NCBI GenBank assembly: GCA_024742455.1
Contig: JANSYL010000010.1
Coordinates: forward strand, 1 to 64,000
Direction: 5' to 3'
DNA length: 64,000 nt
Source: Paracoccaceae bacterium
GTDB lineage: Bacteria; Pseudomonadota; Alphaproteobacteria; Rhodobacterales; Rhodobacteraceae
The notes beneath the pieces were generated by a model, which saw nothing but the letters and a program-made list of their open reading frames with translations, did not search any database and was not told the origin of the DNA. Positions 43,050-55,624 of the stretch are shown piece by piece (position 1 is the stretch's first letter; every line of letters begins with the position of its first letter). A program made the translations under genes and the position numbers.

Positions 43050-44279
43050 TCAGGCGCCCGACATGTCCCAGCCGAGCGCGCGGGCGACGGTGAAGATATC
43101 CTTGTCGCCCCGGCCGCACATGTTCATGCAGATGATGTGATCCTTCGGCAGATCGGGGGCGATCTTGGCGACATGCGCCAGCGCATGGGAGGGTTCGAGC
43201 GCGGGGATGATACCCTCGGTCTCGCAACACAGCTGGAACGCGTCGAGCGCCTCGGTATCGGTGATCGAGACATATTTCGCGCGCCCGATTTCGTGCAGCC
43301 AGGAATGTTCCGGGCCGATGCCGGGATAATCGAGGCCCGCGCTGATGGAATGCCCTTCGAGGATCTGACCATCCTCATCCTGCAGCAGATAGGTGCGGTT
43401 GCCGTGCAGAACGCCGGGACGCCCGCCGGTCAGGCTGGCGCAATGTTCCATCTTGTCGTTGACACCCTTGCCGCCGGCTTCGACCCCGATGATCGACACG
43501 TCCTTGTCATCGAGGAAGGGAAAGAACAGGCCCATCGCGTTCGACCCGCCGCCGATGGCGGCGATGATCGTGTCGGGCAGGCGGCCTTCGGCGGCCATCA
43601 TCTGTTCCTTTGCCTCCTTGCCGATGATCGCCTGGAAATCGCGGACCATCGCCGGGTAGGGGTGCGGGCCCGCCACGGTGCCGATACAGTAGAAGGTGTC
43701 GCGCACATTGGTGACCCAGTCGCGCAGCGCATCGTTCATCGCATCCTTCAGCGTGCCACGACCGGAGGTGACGGGCACGACCTCGGCCCCGAGCAGCTTC
43801 ATCCGGAACACGTTCGGGGCTTGCCGTTCGACATCATGCGCGCCCATGTAGACCACGCATTTCAGCCCGAACTTCGCGCAGACGGTGGCGGTCGCCACGC
43901 CATGCTGGCCTGCACCGGTTTCGGCGATGATGCGCGTCTTGCCCATGCGGCGCGCGAGAATGATCTGGCCCAGCACGTTGTTGATCTTGTGCGCGCCGGT
44001 ATGGTTCAACTCGTCGCGCTTCATGTAGACCTTGGCCCCGCCCAGACGCTCGGTCAGGCGTTCGGCGAAATACATCGGCGAGGGGCGGCCGACATAATGG
44101 GTCCAGAGATGGTGCATCTCGTCCCAGAAACTGTCGTCGGTCTTGGCGTGTTCGTATTGCCGCTCAAGCTCGAGGATCAGCGGCATGAGGGTTTCGCTGA
44201 CGAACCGCCCGCCGAAATCGCCGAAGCGGCCCTTTTCGTCGGGGCCGGTCATGAAACTGTTCAGGATATCGTCGGGCAT
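43050..44279 (-). CDS. trpB: tryptophan synthase beta subunit
   Basis: The 409-residue protein contains [31 protein letters not shown], where HKINN holds the PLP lysine. [14 protein letters not shown] and [15 protein letters not shown] give the phosphate-binding Gly-rich loop. It condenses indole with serine to tryptophan. The gene is expected to follow trpF directly, but a sulfotransferase-like gene intervenes. Confidence 0.98.
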   Translation of the reverse strand: MPDDILNSFMTGPDEKGRFGDFGGRFVSETLMPLILELERQYEHAKTDDSFWDEMHHLWTHYVGRPSPMYFAERLTERLGGAKVYMKRDELNHTGAHKINNVLGQIILARRMGKTRIIAETGAGQHGVATATVCAKFGLKCVVYMGAHDVERQAPNVFRMKLLGAEVVPVTSGRGTLKDAMNDALRDWVTNVRDTFYCIGTVAGPHPYPAMVRDFQAIIGKEAKEQMMAAEGRLPDTIIAAIGGGSNAMGLFFPFLDDKDVSIIGVEAGGKGVNDKMEHCASLTGGRPGVLHGNRTYLLQDEDGQILEGHSISAGLDYPGIGPEHSWLHEIGRAKYVSITDTEALDAFQLCCETEGIIPALEPSHALAHVAKIAPDLPKDHIICMNMCGRGDKDIFTVARALGWDMSGA

Positions 44280-44342
44280 CCGCGGCCTCCCTGTCTGCGC
44301 CGGACAGGGGTAGCGCGCGCGCCCTTGCGTGGCAACAGCGCC

Positions 44343-45410
44343 CTAGCGGCGCAGGCCGGAGGCAATCCGGCGCAGCCAGCCCGGCCGGGATACAGGTCCC
44401 GATTTGAGCGTCCCCGGGGACGGCGAAGGGCGGATCGGGTCGGGCGCGGGATCGGTAGCGGGCGCGCGGGTGGTGACGGCCCGCAGAGTGGCGACCACCA
44501 CCTCGGCCTGTTCCCCGGTGATCGCCATGGCGGCGGCGTCTTCCGCATTGGCCGTCGGGTCGAAATGATGCCGGTAGCGTTCGCGCAGATAGGCGTCATC
44601 GGCAGACAGGCGCGCGTTCAGACGTTTGCGGACGGGTTCGGACCTGGCGATATAGGCGCGGAACGCCTCCCGCGTGAGGGGGGGCGCCTCGGCCATGACA
44701 TCGGGCAGGGTCTCGCACAGGGCATCGGCAACGGCATGGCCGGCCGCGGCGCCGAATTCGCGGTTGATGGCCCGCAACAGCGCCAGTTCGGCCCGGGTCA
44801 TCGACCGGTTGACCTGGCCCACCGGGGGCGGGGTCAGGGTGCCCGGCTGCAGATCCAGAAGCGCCTCGGCCTCGGGCAGAAGCCGGTCGCGGCAGCGCGA
44901 ATAGTTGCGGGTCAGAACGGGGATGCCCAGGCCGTCGCACAGCGCGAAGAACTGTTCGACCCGGCGCAGAAAGCGGTTTTTCTCCAGAAAGGCCGCGAAA
45001 TCGCCGGTATGGCCCGCGCGCTTGACCATCTGCATGTAGCCCGAGATCGCCCAGTCCATCGGGTCGCGGACAAACATCACGATGCGCAGCGCCACCCCCG
45101 CCTCGACCGTGGCGCGCAGCGGGGCGGGGGTGTTGAGATAGGCGGCGAAACACGCCTCGTTCGACAACAGGACGGCGCGCGCATCGGGGACGGCGCGGAC
45201 GGCGCGGTGATAGGTGGCAAGCAACGCGTCGGGGTCGAGATTGCCGCTGGTGATGCGGCCTGCGCGCGCCGCCTCGGTCTCGCGGCCCTCGGGATAGTGG
45301 ATGCCCGCCCGTGCCAGGGCATCGGTCGACAGGGCAAAGGCCGATTGCAGGGCGCTGGACCCGGTCTTGGAATGACCGACATGCAGGATAAGCGCGGGCG
45401 CGCCGGTCAT
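44343..45410 (-). CDS. sulfotransferase-like protein inserted between trpF and trpB
   Basis: The 355-residue protein starts [28 protein letters not shown], where [13 protein letters not shown] is the 5'-phosphosulfate (PAPS) loop. [20 protein letters not shown] holds the 3'-phosphate binding Arg and Ser. The start overlaps the trpF stop as ATGA. It probably sulfates a glycan, lipid or small molecule. The C-terminal 40 residues are Pro- and Arg-rich. Its place in the trp operon is unusual. Confidence 0.75.
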   Translation of the reverse strand: MTGAPALILHVGHSKTGSSALQSAFALSTDALARAGIHYPEGRETEAARAGRITSGNLDPDALLATYHRAVRAVPDARAVLLSNEACFAAYLNTPAPLRATVEAGVALRIVMFVRDPMDWAISGYMQMVKRAGHTGDFAAFLEKNRFLRRVEQFFALCDGLGIPVLTRNYSRCRDRLLPEAEALLDLQPGTLTPPPVGQVNRSMTRAELALLRAINREFGAAAGHAVADALCETLPDVMAEAPPLTREAFRAYIARSEPVRKRLNARLSADDAYLRERYRHHFDPTANAEDAAAMAITGEQAEVVVATLRAVTTRAPATDPAPDPIRPSPSPGTLKSGPVSRPGWLRRIASGLRR

Positions 45411-46057
45411 GCAGCGGCGCGGCGGACGGCGCTGCCGAAGGCCGCGATGCGGGCGGGATCCTTGAGGCCCGGCGCGGATTCCACGCCCGAGGACACATCG
45501 ACCTGCCGCGCCCCGGTACGGGCGACGGCGAGCGCGACATTTTCCGGGGTCAGCCCTCCGGCCAGCAGCCATGGCGTCGGCCAATTCGCCCGATCGGCAA
45601 GCAGCGCCCAGTCGAAGGCCAGCCCGTTGCCGCCCGGAAGATCGGCGCCCGGCGGCGGTTTGGCATCGACCAGCAACTGGTCGGCGACCGCACCATAGCG
45701 GTCGATCTGGGCCAGGTCGGCGGCGGTGGCGATACCGACGGCCTTGATCACCGGCAGGCCGATCCGGGCTCGGATCGCGGCCACGCGGTCGGGCGGTTCC
45801 GCCCCGTGCAGCTGCAGCAGGTCGAGCGGCACACGATCGGTCAGCGCGTCCAGCGCGGCATCGTCGGCATCGACAACAAGGCCGACCTTGGCCACGCCCG
45901 GCGGCACCTCCAGCGCCAGGGCGCGGGCGGTGTCATGGTCGAGCGCACGGGGTGATTTGGGGAAGAACACAAACCCCACATAGCGGGCGCCCGCCCCTAC
46001 TGCGGCGGCGACATCGCCGGGCCGGGTCAGGCCGCAATACTTCACCGCCACATCCAT
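45407..46057 (-). CDS. trpF: phosphoribosylanthranilate isomerase
   Basis: The 216-residue protein begins [31 protein letters not shown], with KYCGLT as the TrpF catalytic region. [17 protein letters not shown] and [17 protein letters not shown] follow, ending in [21 protein letters not shown]. It isomerises phosphoribosylanthranilate to CdRP. The start 46057 fits the family; the longer frame is not credible. Confidence 0.97.
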   Translation of the reverse strand: MDVAVKYCGLTRPGDVAAAVGAGARYVGFVFFPKSPRALDHDTARALALEVPPGVAKVGLVVDADDAALDALTDRVPLDLLQLHGAEPPDRVAAIRARIGLPVIKAVGIATAADLAQIDRYGAVADQLLVDAKPPPGADLPGGNGLAFDWALLADRANWPTPWLLAGGLTPENVALAVARTGARQVDVSSGVESAPGLKDPARIAAFGSAVRRAAA

Positions 46058-46061
46058 TGGA

Positions 46062-46436
46062 TCAGCCGCGCGCGGCGCTGTCGTCGACCAGGGCCAGGAT
46101 GTCATCCCCGCCATCGCGCTTGCGCTGATCGCCCCTGAGGGTTTCGACCTCACGCTCCAACTGTTTTGCGGCGCGTTTCTGGGTCCGGGCCTCGGTGCGG
46201 TGGCGGGTTTCGCGGATCCATTCCCAGACAAAGCCCACCATCAGTCCCAGGACCACGCCGCCCAGAACCACAAGGAACAGCGGCAGGTCGAGCGTGTAGT
46301 CCACACCCAGCCATACCGCGAGCTCGGCGGGGATCAGTTCGAGCGTGACGATATCACGATTGGCCATCGCCATCAGCACGAGGCCAAGGGCCACGACAAA
46401 CAGAAACAGGTATTTGACCAGTCGAAGCAGGCGCAT
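46062..46436 (-). CDS. lapA: LapA family membrane protein
   Basis: The 124-residue protein has two membrane helices, [24 protein letters not shown] and [23 protein letters not shown], followed by a charged coiled tail. It matches LapA (DUF1049), linked to lipopolysaccharide assembly. It lies 4 nt upstream of trpF and between ihfB and trpF, as usual in Rhodobacterales. Confidence 0.88.
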   Translation of the reverse strand: MRLLRLVKYLFLFVVALGLVLMAMANRDIVTLELIPAELAVWLGVDYTLDLPLFLVVLGGVVLGLMVGFVWEWIRETRHRTEARTQKRAAKQLEREVETLRGDQRKRDGGDDILALVDDSAARG

Positions 46437-46455
46437 CCGGCCGCCCCCTTACGCG

Positions 46456-46740
46456 TTATTCATGTCCGTTCAGACGGTCGCGTAGCAGTTTGCCGGTCTT
46501 GAAGAAAGGCACGTGCTTTGCCTCGACCTCGACGCTTTCGCCGGTGCGCGGGTTGCGACCGATGCGGGCATCGCGCTGCTTGACCGAAAACGCGCCGAAG
46601 CCGCGCAATTCGACCCGGTCGCCTGCGGCCATGGCTTCGATGATTTCCTCGAAGACCGTGTTCACGATCCGCTCGACATCGCGCTGGTAGAGATGCGGGT
46701 TCTCGTCGGCGAGTTTCTGGATCAGCTCAGACCGGATCAT
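46456..46740 (-). CDS. ihfB: integration host factor subunit beta
   Basis: The 94-residue protein contains [31 protein letters not shown] and [24 protein letters not shown], the IHF/HU DNA-binding arm. It bends DNA in recombination and transcription. The sequence [15 protein letters not shown] is the beta-subunit type. Confidence 0.97.
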   Translation of the reverse strand: MIRSELIQKLADENPHLYQRDVERIVNTVFEEIIEAMAAGDRVELRGFGAFSVKQRDARIGRNPRTGESVEVEAKHVPFFKTGKLLRDRLNGHE

Positions 46741-46941
46741 GGCGGGGCTCCGTGCTATGCGCAGGCCCCGGACTATAGGGACAAACCGGCCATCTGGATA
46801 CCGTCAAACCCGCCAAATCCCCATGAATTCGGGCATTTGAGGCGCCCTTGCCCTATCCCATGCAGTGCCGGGCGGGTCCTGCCCACCCGCCGGTGGCAGA
46901 TGGGCAGGACCTGATGCGAAGGCGATTCGCGTGCTTCAGCC

Positions 46942-49149
<2,208 letters not shown>

Positions 49150-49350
49150 TGATCCAAACCCTTCCTCTGGCTTTGGTATGCGATAGGACACCACCGGCCC
49201 GCGCGCCACGGATCGAAATGCCACACGGGGCGAGACGTGTTGCCGCGCATCGCGCGAGGGGCGAGTGGCGCAGCCGCACCTGCGCGGGGCGTCGTTGACT
49301 TCGCGCGGCGGCTGTGGCGCGGTAGTCCGCGTGCAGAAAGGCAAACCGCC

Positions 49351-49977
49351 ATGCCCCACGATCATGATCCGGACCACCCCCACAGCCTGCTGCCGCCCGA
49401 GCCGGAATTACGGGTGAAGGCGCTGGAAAGCCTGTTGGTCGACAAGGGCCTGATCGACCCCGAGGCGGTGGATGCCCTGATTGCGCTTTACGAAAACGAG
49501 ATCGGCCCGAGGAACGGGGCGCAGGTCGTGGCGCGGGCCTGGACCGACCCCGCCTATCTTGACAGGCTGCGCGCCGATGCGACGGCGGCGATCGCGGAGC
49601 TTGGGATTTCCGGACGGCAGAGCGAACATATGGTGGCGGTGGAAAACACGCCCGATACCCATAACCTGGTCGTTTGCACCTTGTGCAGTTGCTACCCCTG
49701 GGCGGTGCTGGGCATTCCGCCCGGATGGTACAAATCCGACGCCTACCGCGCCCGCGCGATCCGCGAACCGCGCGCGGTTCTGGCGGAATTCGGTGTGACC
49801 CTGCCCGAGGGCAAGGCCGTGCGTGTGTGGGATTCCACGGCAGAGGTGCGATACCTGGTGATCCCGGAACGCCCCGATGGAACGGAACACTGGGATGCGG
49901 CGGCACTGGCCCGCCTGGTCACCCGCGACAGCATGATCGGCACGGGCCTGCCCACATTGCCGGGAACCGCTGCATGA
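49351..49977 (+). CDS. nthA: nitrile hydratase alpha subunit, cobalt type
   Basis: The 208-residue protein begins [44 protein letters not shown] with Cys109, Cys112 and Cys114 is the metal claw; Thr between the first two cysteines marks the cobalt type. It hydrates nitriles to amides. It overlaps the beta gene by 4 nt. The cobalamin riboswitch and cobalt-handling genes lie just downstream of the operon. Confidence 0.93.
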   Translation: MPHDHDPDHPHSLLPPEPELRVKALESLLVDKGLIDPEAVDALIALYENEIGPRNGAQVVARAWTDPAYLDRLRADATAAIAELGISGRQSEHMVAVENTPDTHNLVVCTLCSCYPWAVLGIPPGWYKSDAYRARAIREPRAVLAEFGVTLPEGKAVRVWDSTAEVRYLVIPERPDGTEHWDAAALARLVTRDSMIGTGLPTLPGTAA

Positions 49978-50648
49978 GCCGGGCGCATGACATGGGCGGG
50001 CGGTTCGGCGATGGGCCGGTCCCCATCGGCGGCGAGGATCGCGTCTTTCACGAAGACTGGCATGCCAGGGCGATGGCGCTGACGGTGCTGAGCGCGGCAC
50101 ACGGGGCGTGGAATATCGACGCCAGCCGCCACGCGCGTGAGACGATCACGCCTCAGGATTACACCCGTTTCGGTTACTACGAACGCTGGATGGCCGGGTT
50201 GGCCGACCTGTTGGTGGCGCGCGGCCTGGTGCGTGAGGCGGAACTGGTGAACGGAGCCGCCCCTGCCCCGATGGCCGCGAAAACCCTGCGCGCCGAGGCG
50301 ATCCCGGCGTCGCAGCGCCTGCGGGTGCCCTACACGCGCGATGGCGGCGCGCCGCGTTTCGCCCCCGGCGATGCCGTCCGCACCCTGAACCACAGCCCGA
50401 ACCAGGCGGTACCGGGCGGCCATACCCGCCTGCCCTGCTATGCGATGGGCCGGGTGGGGCAGATCACCCGGTATCACGGCGCCCATGTGCTGCCCGACAG
50501 CAACGCCCATTTCATGGGCGAGGCGCCCGAACCGCTTTATGCCGTCACCTTCACCGCGACCGAGCTTTGGGGCAGCGGGGCGGAGGCGGCGGGCGACATG
50601 ATGGTGCTGGACCTTTGGGAAAGCTACCTGATGCCGGCCGACGGATGA
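49974..50648 (+). CDS. nthB: nitrile hydratase beta subunit
   Basis: The 224-residue protein starts [22 protein letters not shown], the typical beta N-terminus. [20 protein letters not shown] and the SH3-like C-terminal half ([30 protein letters not shown]) complete the subunit. Together with alpha it forms the active heterodimer. It overlaps alpha and activator genes by 4 nt each. Confidence 0.93.
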   Translation: MSRAHDMGGRFGDGPVPIGGEDRVFHEDWHARAMALTVLSAAHGAWNIDASRHARETITPQDYTRFGYYERWMAGLADLLVARGLVREAELVNGAAPAPMAAKTLRAEAIPASQRLRVPYTRDGGAPRFAPGDAVRTLNHSPNQAVPGGHTRLPCYAMGRVGQITRYHGAHVLPDSNAHFMGEAPEPLYAVTFTATELWGSGAEAAGDMMVLDLWESYLMPADG

Positions 50649-50968
50649 CAGCGCCTGCACCCCCCGCCCCCTTCGACGCGCCCTGGCATGCGCAGGCCTT
50701 TGCGCTGGCCGTCGCCCTGAACGAGGCCGGGCTGTATTCGTGGTCCGACTGGACCGAACGGTTCGGGGCCGATCTGCAGGCGGCGCGCGCGCAGGACCCG
50801 CTGGATGGCAGTGATGATTACTTCACCGTCTGGCTGACGACGCTCGAGGCGATGTTGCGCGCGGCCGATCCGGCGCTGCTTTCGGCGCTTCCGGATTGGA
50901 CGCGCGCCTGGACCGAGGCCTATCTCACAACGCCGCACGGGCAGCCGGTGCGGCCCACCGCCCCTTGA
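50645..50968 (+). CDS. nitrile hydratase accessory/activator protein
   Basis: The 107-residue protein has PFDAPWHAQAFALAVALNEAGLYSWSDWTERFG, resembling the N-terminal part of the beta subunit and the small activators of cobalt nitrile hydratases. These deliver or exchange the metal-loaded alpha subunit. It is translationally coupled to the beta gene. Confidence 0.85.
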   Translation: MTAPAPPAPFDAPWHAQAFALAVALNEAGLYSWSDWTERFGADLQAARAQDPLDGSDDYFTVWLTTLEAMLRAADPALLSALPDWTRAWTEAYLTTPHGQPVRPTAP

Positions 50969-50990
50969 CATCGCCAACCAGTGCGGCGCT

Positions 50991-51185
50991 AGGTCGGAAC
51001 GCTGGTGCCCGGCGATACCCGGGTGAAAAGGGAATGCCGAGGTCCGGAGTATCGGGCCGAACGCAGCCGCCCCCGCGACCGTGACCGGAAAGGGGCGCGA
51101 CGCCACTGGGACCATCCCGGGAAGGCCGCGCCGCGATGGGCAAAGCGCCCGGGATCCGCAAGCCGGGAGACCTGCCAGCAGGACG
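50991..51185 (+). promoter_or_regulatory. cobalamin riboswitch controlling cobW-cobN operon
   Basis: GCTGGTGCCC near 51001, GGGTGAAAAGGGAA near 51021, GCCCCCGCGACCGTGACC near 51069, GCCACTGGG near 51101, GGGAAGGC near 51118 and AGCCGGGAGACCTGCC near 51161 make the conserved B12-box architecture. It lies 95 bp before cobW. Adenosylcobalamin would switch off the pathway. Confidence 0.95.
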
Positions 51186-51279
51186 AGAGAGAGTGACCGG
51201 ACGGGGTGTTCCGGGAGGTCGGGAGGATTTGGCCCTTGGCCCCCGCCCCCTTGCCCCCGCCCCTTGCAGGAGCGCGCGC

Positions 51280-52329
51280 ATGGCCGATCTGAAGAAAATC
51301 CCCGTCACCGTGATCACCGGGTTCCTCGGGTCGGGCAAGACCACGCTGATCCGGCACCTGATGCAGAACCCGCAGGGCAAGCGGCTGGCCGTGGTGGTGA
51401 ATGAATTCGGTGATGTCGGTGTCGATGGCGAAATCCTGAAATCCTGCGCTATCCCCGATTGCCCCGCAGAAAACATCATGGAACTGGCCAATGGCTGCAT
51501 CTGCTGCACCGTGGCCGATGATTTCATCCCGACGATCGAGGCACTGATGGCGCTGGACCCCCAGCCGGACCATATCCTGATCGAAACCTCGGGTCTGGCG
51601 CTGCCGAAACCGCTGCTGAAGGCCTTCGACTGGCCCGATATCCGGTCGCGTATCACGGTGGACGGGGTCGTGGCGCTGGCCGATGCCGAAGCGGTGGCCG
51701 CAGGCCGTTTCGCCACGGATGTCGCAGCCGTGGACAAGCAGCGCGCAGCCGATGACAGCCTCGACCATGACACGCCGCTTTCCGAGGTGTTCGAGGATCA
51801 GGTGTCCTGCGCCGATATCGTTTTGCTGACCAAGCCCGATCTGGCCGGCCCGGACGGCGTGGAAAAGGCCAGGGCCGTGATCGCCGCCGAGGCCCCGCGC
51901 CCCCTGCCCGTCGTCGAGGTGGCCGAGGGCGTGGTGGACCCGCGCATCGTTCTCGGGCTGGAGGCCGCGGCCGAGGATGACATGGAGGCCCGACCGTCTC
52001 ACCATGACGGCCATGACGACCACGAACACGACGATTTCGACAGCGTGGTCATCGACATCCCCGAAATCACCGACCCCGCCGACCTGGTTGCGCGGATCGC
52101 GGCGATGGCGCGCGATCAGAACATCCTGCGGGTCAAGGGCTATGCCGCCGTCGCGGGCAAACCCATGCGCCTTTTGGTGCAGGCGGTGGGCGCACGGGTG
52201 CGCCACCAGTACGACCAGCCGTGGGGCGACCGCGCCCGGCAGGGGCGGCTGGTGGTGATCGCCGAACATGACCACGTGAACCCCAACGCCATCCGCGCCG
52301 CGCTGTTCGACCCCGAACCGGCGGAATAA
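51280..52329 (+). CDS. cobW: CobW family metallochaperone GTPase
   Basis: The 349-residue protein has VTVITGFLGSGKTTLIRHLM (Walker A, about residues 14-22) and NGCICCTVADDF with Cys73, Cys75 and Cys76. A His- and Asp-rich loop (SHHDGHDDHEHDDFD) near residues 240-255 can bind metal. It is a GTP-dependent metallochaperone that would hand cobalt to the CobN chelatase. The riboswitch and its place ahead of cobN support cobalt handling. Confidence 0.93.
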   Translation: MADLKKIPVTVITGFLGSGKTTLIRHLMQNPQGKRLAVVVNEFGDVGVDGEILKSCAIPDCPAENIMELANGCICCTVADDFIPTIEALMALDPQPDHILIETSGLALPKPLLKAFDWPDIRSRITVDGVVALADAEAVAAGRFATDVAAVDKQRAADDSLDHDTPLSEVFEDQVSCADIVLLTKPDLAGPDGVEKARAVIAAEAPRPLPVVEVAEGVVDPRIVLGLEAAAEDDMEARPSHHDGHDDHEHDDFDSVVIDIPEITDPADLVARIAAMARDQNILRVKGYAAVAGKPMRLLVQAVGARVRHQYDQPWGDRARQGRLVVIAEHDHVNPNAIRAALFDPEPAE

Positions 52330-52342
52330 CGGACCCGCACCG

Positions 52343-55300
52343 ATGCATGTCATCTTCCGCGAAAGCCACGGGCTGGAGGAAAGCGACACCCCGATGGACC
52401 TGGGCCAAAGCCCGGCCGACCTGGTGGTGTTGTCCTTTTCAGACAGTGACCTGGGGGCGTTCGCGGAAGCCTGGCACCGCGGGCGGGGACCGGAGGGTGG
52501 CTTGCCGAGCCTGCGCCTTGCGAACCTGGTGGCGCTGAAACACCCACTGTCCGTCGATACCTATATCGACCAGACGCTGCGCGGGGCAAAGGGCATCCTG
52601 ATCCGGCTGATCGGCGGCGTGCCCTATTGGTCCTACGGGGTGCAGCAGGTGCGTGCGCTGGCCGAGGAAAAGGGGATCGCGCTGGCGATCCTGCCCGCCG
52701 ACGGGCGGCCTGACCCGAGCCTCGATGCGCTGTCGACCGTGCCTGCATCAACGCTGAAACGCCTGACCGGTCTGTGCGACACCGGCGGCGTGGTGGCCGC
52801 GCAGGCGGCGCTGGCGCAGATGGCGCTGGCCTCGGGGCTTTATGCCGGACCTGTGACCGGGGCGAAAACGTTGCCGGGCGTGGGCGCGTGGCTGCCGGAG
52901 CATGGGGTCTGCTGCCCCCTTGTCCTTGGGGAAGACGACGCGCCCCTGATCCTCGTGACCTTCTACCGTGCATATGTCACGGCGGCGGATCTCGCGCCCG
53001 TCGAGGCGCTGTTCGCGGCCCTGCGCGACCGGGGCTTTCGGGTCATGGGCCTGTTCGCGCCGTCGCTGAAAGCCCCCGATGCAGCAGCCTGGCTGGCGCG
53101 GCAGGTCGCGCATCTGGCCCCCTCGGCCATCGTCAACGCGACGTCCTTCAGCGGGATCGGGGGCGACGGGACATCGCCGCTCGATGCGGGCGGCGTGCCG
53201 GTGTTCCAGGTGGCCTTGGCGACATCCCGCCGGGACGCCTGGGCGGAGGCGGAGCGCGGGCTGTCCCCCGCCGATCTGGCGATGCATGTCGTGCTGCCGG
53301 AGGTGGACGGGCGGCTGTTCGCAGGAGTGGCATCCTTCAAGGAACCCGGCGTGCGGGACAGGCACCTGCAGTATTCCCGCTTCGCCCATCGCGCCGCAGA
53401 CGACCGCATCGCCCATGTCGCGGGCCGCGTGCGCGCCTGGGTCGACCTTGCCGCGAAATCCGCCGCCGACCGGCGCGTGGCGCTGGTGCTCAGCACCTAT
53501 CCCGGCAAGAACTGGAACATGGCCCATGCCGTGGGCCTCGACGCGCTGGCTTCAGCCGAGGCGATCCTGGGCGATCTGGCGGGGGCCGGGTATGGGGTCG
53601 GCGAAGGTGCGGCCCTGCATGACGCATTGGCGACCCGGACGGTCAGCTGGCCCCTGACTGACTACGAAGCCGCTTTGTCAAAACTCCCCAAGGCGTTGCG
53701 TGACGATCTGGACGCAGCTTGGGGCTCGGCGAAAACCGCCGCCCCGGACGGGGCCTTCCATTTCGCCGCTACCCGCCGGGGCCATGCGCTGATCGCGCTG
53801 CAGCCCGAACGCGGCAACCCGAAAACCCGCGAGGATGATTACCACGACCTCAGCCGCGTGCCCTGCCACGCCTATGTCGCCTTCTACCTCTGGCTTCAGG
53901 CCCAGACCGACGCCCTGATCCATGTGGGCGCGCATGGCACGCTGGAATGGCTGCCCGGCAAATCCGTGGCCCTGTCGGCGGACTGCTGGCCCGAGGCACT
54001 GACCGGTACGATGCCGGTCATCTACCCTTTCATCGTCAACGACCCCGGTGAGGCGGCGCAGGCCAAGCGTCGCATCGGGGCCGTCACCCTTGGCCACATC
54101 CCGCCGCCCTTGCGCGCCAGCAAGACACCCGACCGGCTGGCCCGGCTTGAGGCGCTGCTGGACGAGTTTTCCAATGCCGACGGGCTGGACCCGAAGCGCC
54201 GCGACCGGCTTCAGGGCGACATCCGGGACGAGGCGCAGGCGCTTGGCGTCGAGGATGATCTGGGCCTCGACCGTGCCGCCTGCACGGCGGAGGCAATCAC
54301 CCGGATCGACCGTTTCGTCTGCGACGTGAAGGAAAGCCAGTTCGGCGACGGCCTGCATGTCTGGGGGCGGCAGCCGGTGGGCGATCTGCCCTTCGATGCG
54401 GGCGCGGCGGTGGTGTCGGAACGGGCCAGCCTGCTGGCCGCGCTCGATGGCCGCCGTATCCCGGGCGGCCCGTCCGGTTCCCCCTATCGCGGGCGAGCCG
54501 ATGTTCTGCCCACCGGGCGGAACCTCTACACCACCGATCCCCGATCCGTGCCCACCCGTGCGGCCCATGCGCAGGGGGTGAAGCTGGCCGAGGAACTGGT
54601 ACGGCGGCACCTGCAGGACCATGGCGATTGGCCACGCGGCCTGATCGTGGACCTGTGGGGGTCCGCCACGATGCGCACGGCGGGCGAGGAATTCGCCATG
54701 GCGCTGCATCTGTTGGGCGTGAAACCGGTTTGGGACAAGGGATCGGAACGGGTTTCGGGCATCGAGATCCTGCCGATCGCGGAACTGGACCGCCCCCGGC
54801 TCGACGTGACGCTGCGGGTGTCGGGCCTGTTCCGCGACGTGTTCCCGACGCTCTCCGCGCTGTTCGACCAGGCCATCACCGCGCTGGCCGCGCGCGATGA
54901 GGCCCCCGACTGGAATCCCTTCGTCACCGGGGGGGTGGCCGCGCGGGTCTACGGGCCTGCGCCGGGGTCCTACGGGCTGGGCATCGGCGCGGAGCTTGAA
55001 AGCTACACCGAGGACAGCCGCCTCGCGGCGGGTGAGGCATGGCTGAAGGCCAGTTCCTACGCGCTGAGCGGCGACAAGGTGGCCCATGACCCCGAAGGGA
55101 TTGCGGCGCGGGTCGCGGGAGCGGACGCCTTCGTGCATGTGCAGGACCTGCCGGAAACCGACCTGCTGCTGGCCTCCGACTACGCCGCGCATGAGGCGGG
55201 GTTCGCCGCCGCGCAGGCTGTAACCGGGGGGAAGGCGGCGCTTTACCATATGGATGCGACCCGCCCCGATGACCCGCGCGCGCGATCGCTGCGTGAGGAA

Positions 55301-55624
55301 ATCGCCCGCGTCGTGCAGGCCCGCGCCGCCAACCCGGACTGGGTGGCAGGCATGATGCGCCACGGGTTCCGGGGTGCGGCCGAGATCGCGGCGACGCTGG
55401 AGCATATGGCCACCTTTGCGCATCTGGCGGGGGTGGTCGCGCCCGAGCTTTTCGACCTCTATTTCGATGCCACGCTCGACACGCCCGAGGTCGCCACCTT
55501 TGTCGAAACCGAGAACCCGGAAGCCTTTCAGGCCATGCTGGACCGCTTCGCGGCGCTGGATGCGGCGGGGCTTTGGCAGACCCGGCGCAATTCGATCCGC
55601 GCGCGGCTGGAGGCGGCGCAATGA
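52343..55624 (+). CDS. cobN: aerobic cobaltochelatase large subunit
   Basis: The 1093-residue protein carries PYWSYGVQQVRALAEEKGI, VGAHGTLEWLPGKSVALSADCWPEAL and YPFIVNDPGEAAQAKRRIGAVTLGH, the CobN/BchH signatures. It inserts cobalt into hydrogenobyrinic acid a,c-diamide with CobS and CobT, which are not in the window. It starts 14 nt after cobW and overlaps cobG. Confidence 0.96.
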   Translation: MHVIFRESHGLEESDTPMDLGQSPADLVVLSFSDSDLGAFAEAWHRGRGPEGGLPSLRLANLVALKHPLSVDTYIDQTLRGAKGILIRLIGGVPYWSYGVQQVRALAEEKGIALAILPADGRPDPSLDALSTVPASTLKRLTGLCDTGGVVAAQAALAQMALASGLYAGPVTGAKTLPGVGAWLPEHGVCCPLVLGEDDAPLILVTFYRAYVTAADLAPVEALFAALRDRGFRVMGLFAPSLKAPDAAAWLARQVAHLAPSAIVNATSFSGIGGDGTSPLDAGGVPVFQVALATSRRDAWAEAERGLSPADLAMHVVLPEVDGRLFAGVASFKEPGVRDRHLQYSRFAHRAADDRIAHVAGRVRAWVDLAAKSAADRRVALVLSTYPGKNWNMAHAVGLDALASAEAILGDLAGAGYGVGEGAALHDALATRTVSWPLTDYEAALSKLPKALRDDLDAAWGSAKTAAPDGAFHFAATRRGHALIALQPERGNPKTREDDYHDLSRVPCHAYVAFYLWLQAQTDALIHVGAHGTLEWLPGKSVALSADCWPEALTGTMPVIYPFIVNDPGEAAQAKRRIGAVTLGHIPPPLRASKTPDRLARLEALLDEFSNADGLDPKRRDRLQGDIRDEAQALGVEDDLGLDRAACTAEAITRIDRFVCDVKESQFGDGLHVWGRQPVGDLPFDAGAAVVSERASLLAALDGRRIPGGPSGSPYRGRADVLPTGRNLYTTDPRSVPTRAAHAQGVKLAEELVRRHLQDHGDWPRGLIVDLWGSATMRTAGEEFAMALHLLGVKPVWDKGSERVSGIEILPIAELDRPRLDVTLRVSGLFRDVFPTLSALFDQAITALAARDEAPDWNPFVTGGVAARVYGPAPGSYGLGIGAELESYTEDSRLAAGEAWLKASSYALSGDKVAHDPEGIAARVAGADAFVHVQDLPETDLLLASDYAAHEAGFAAAQAVTGGKAALYHMDATRPDDPRARSLREEIARVVQARAANPDWVAGMMRHGFRGAAEIAATLEHMATFAHLAGVVAPELFDLYFDATLDTPEVATFVETENPEAFQAMLDRFAALDAAGLWQTRRNSIRARLEAAQ

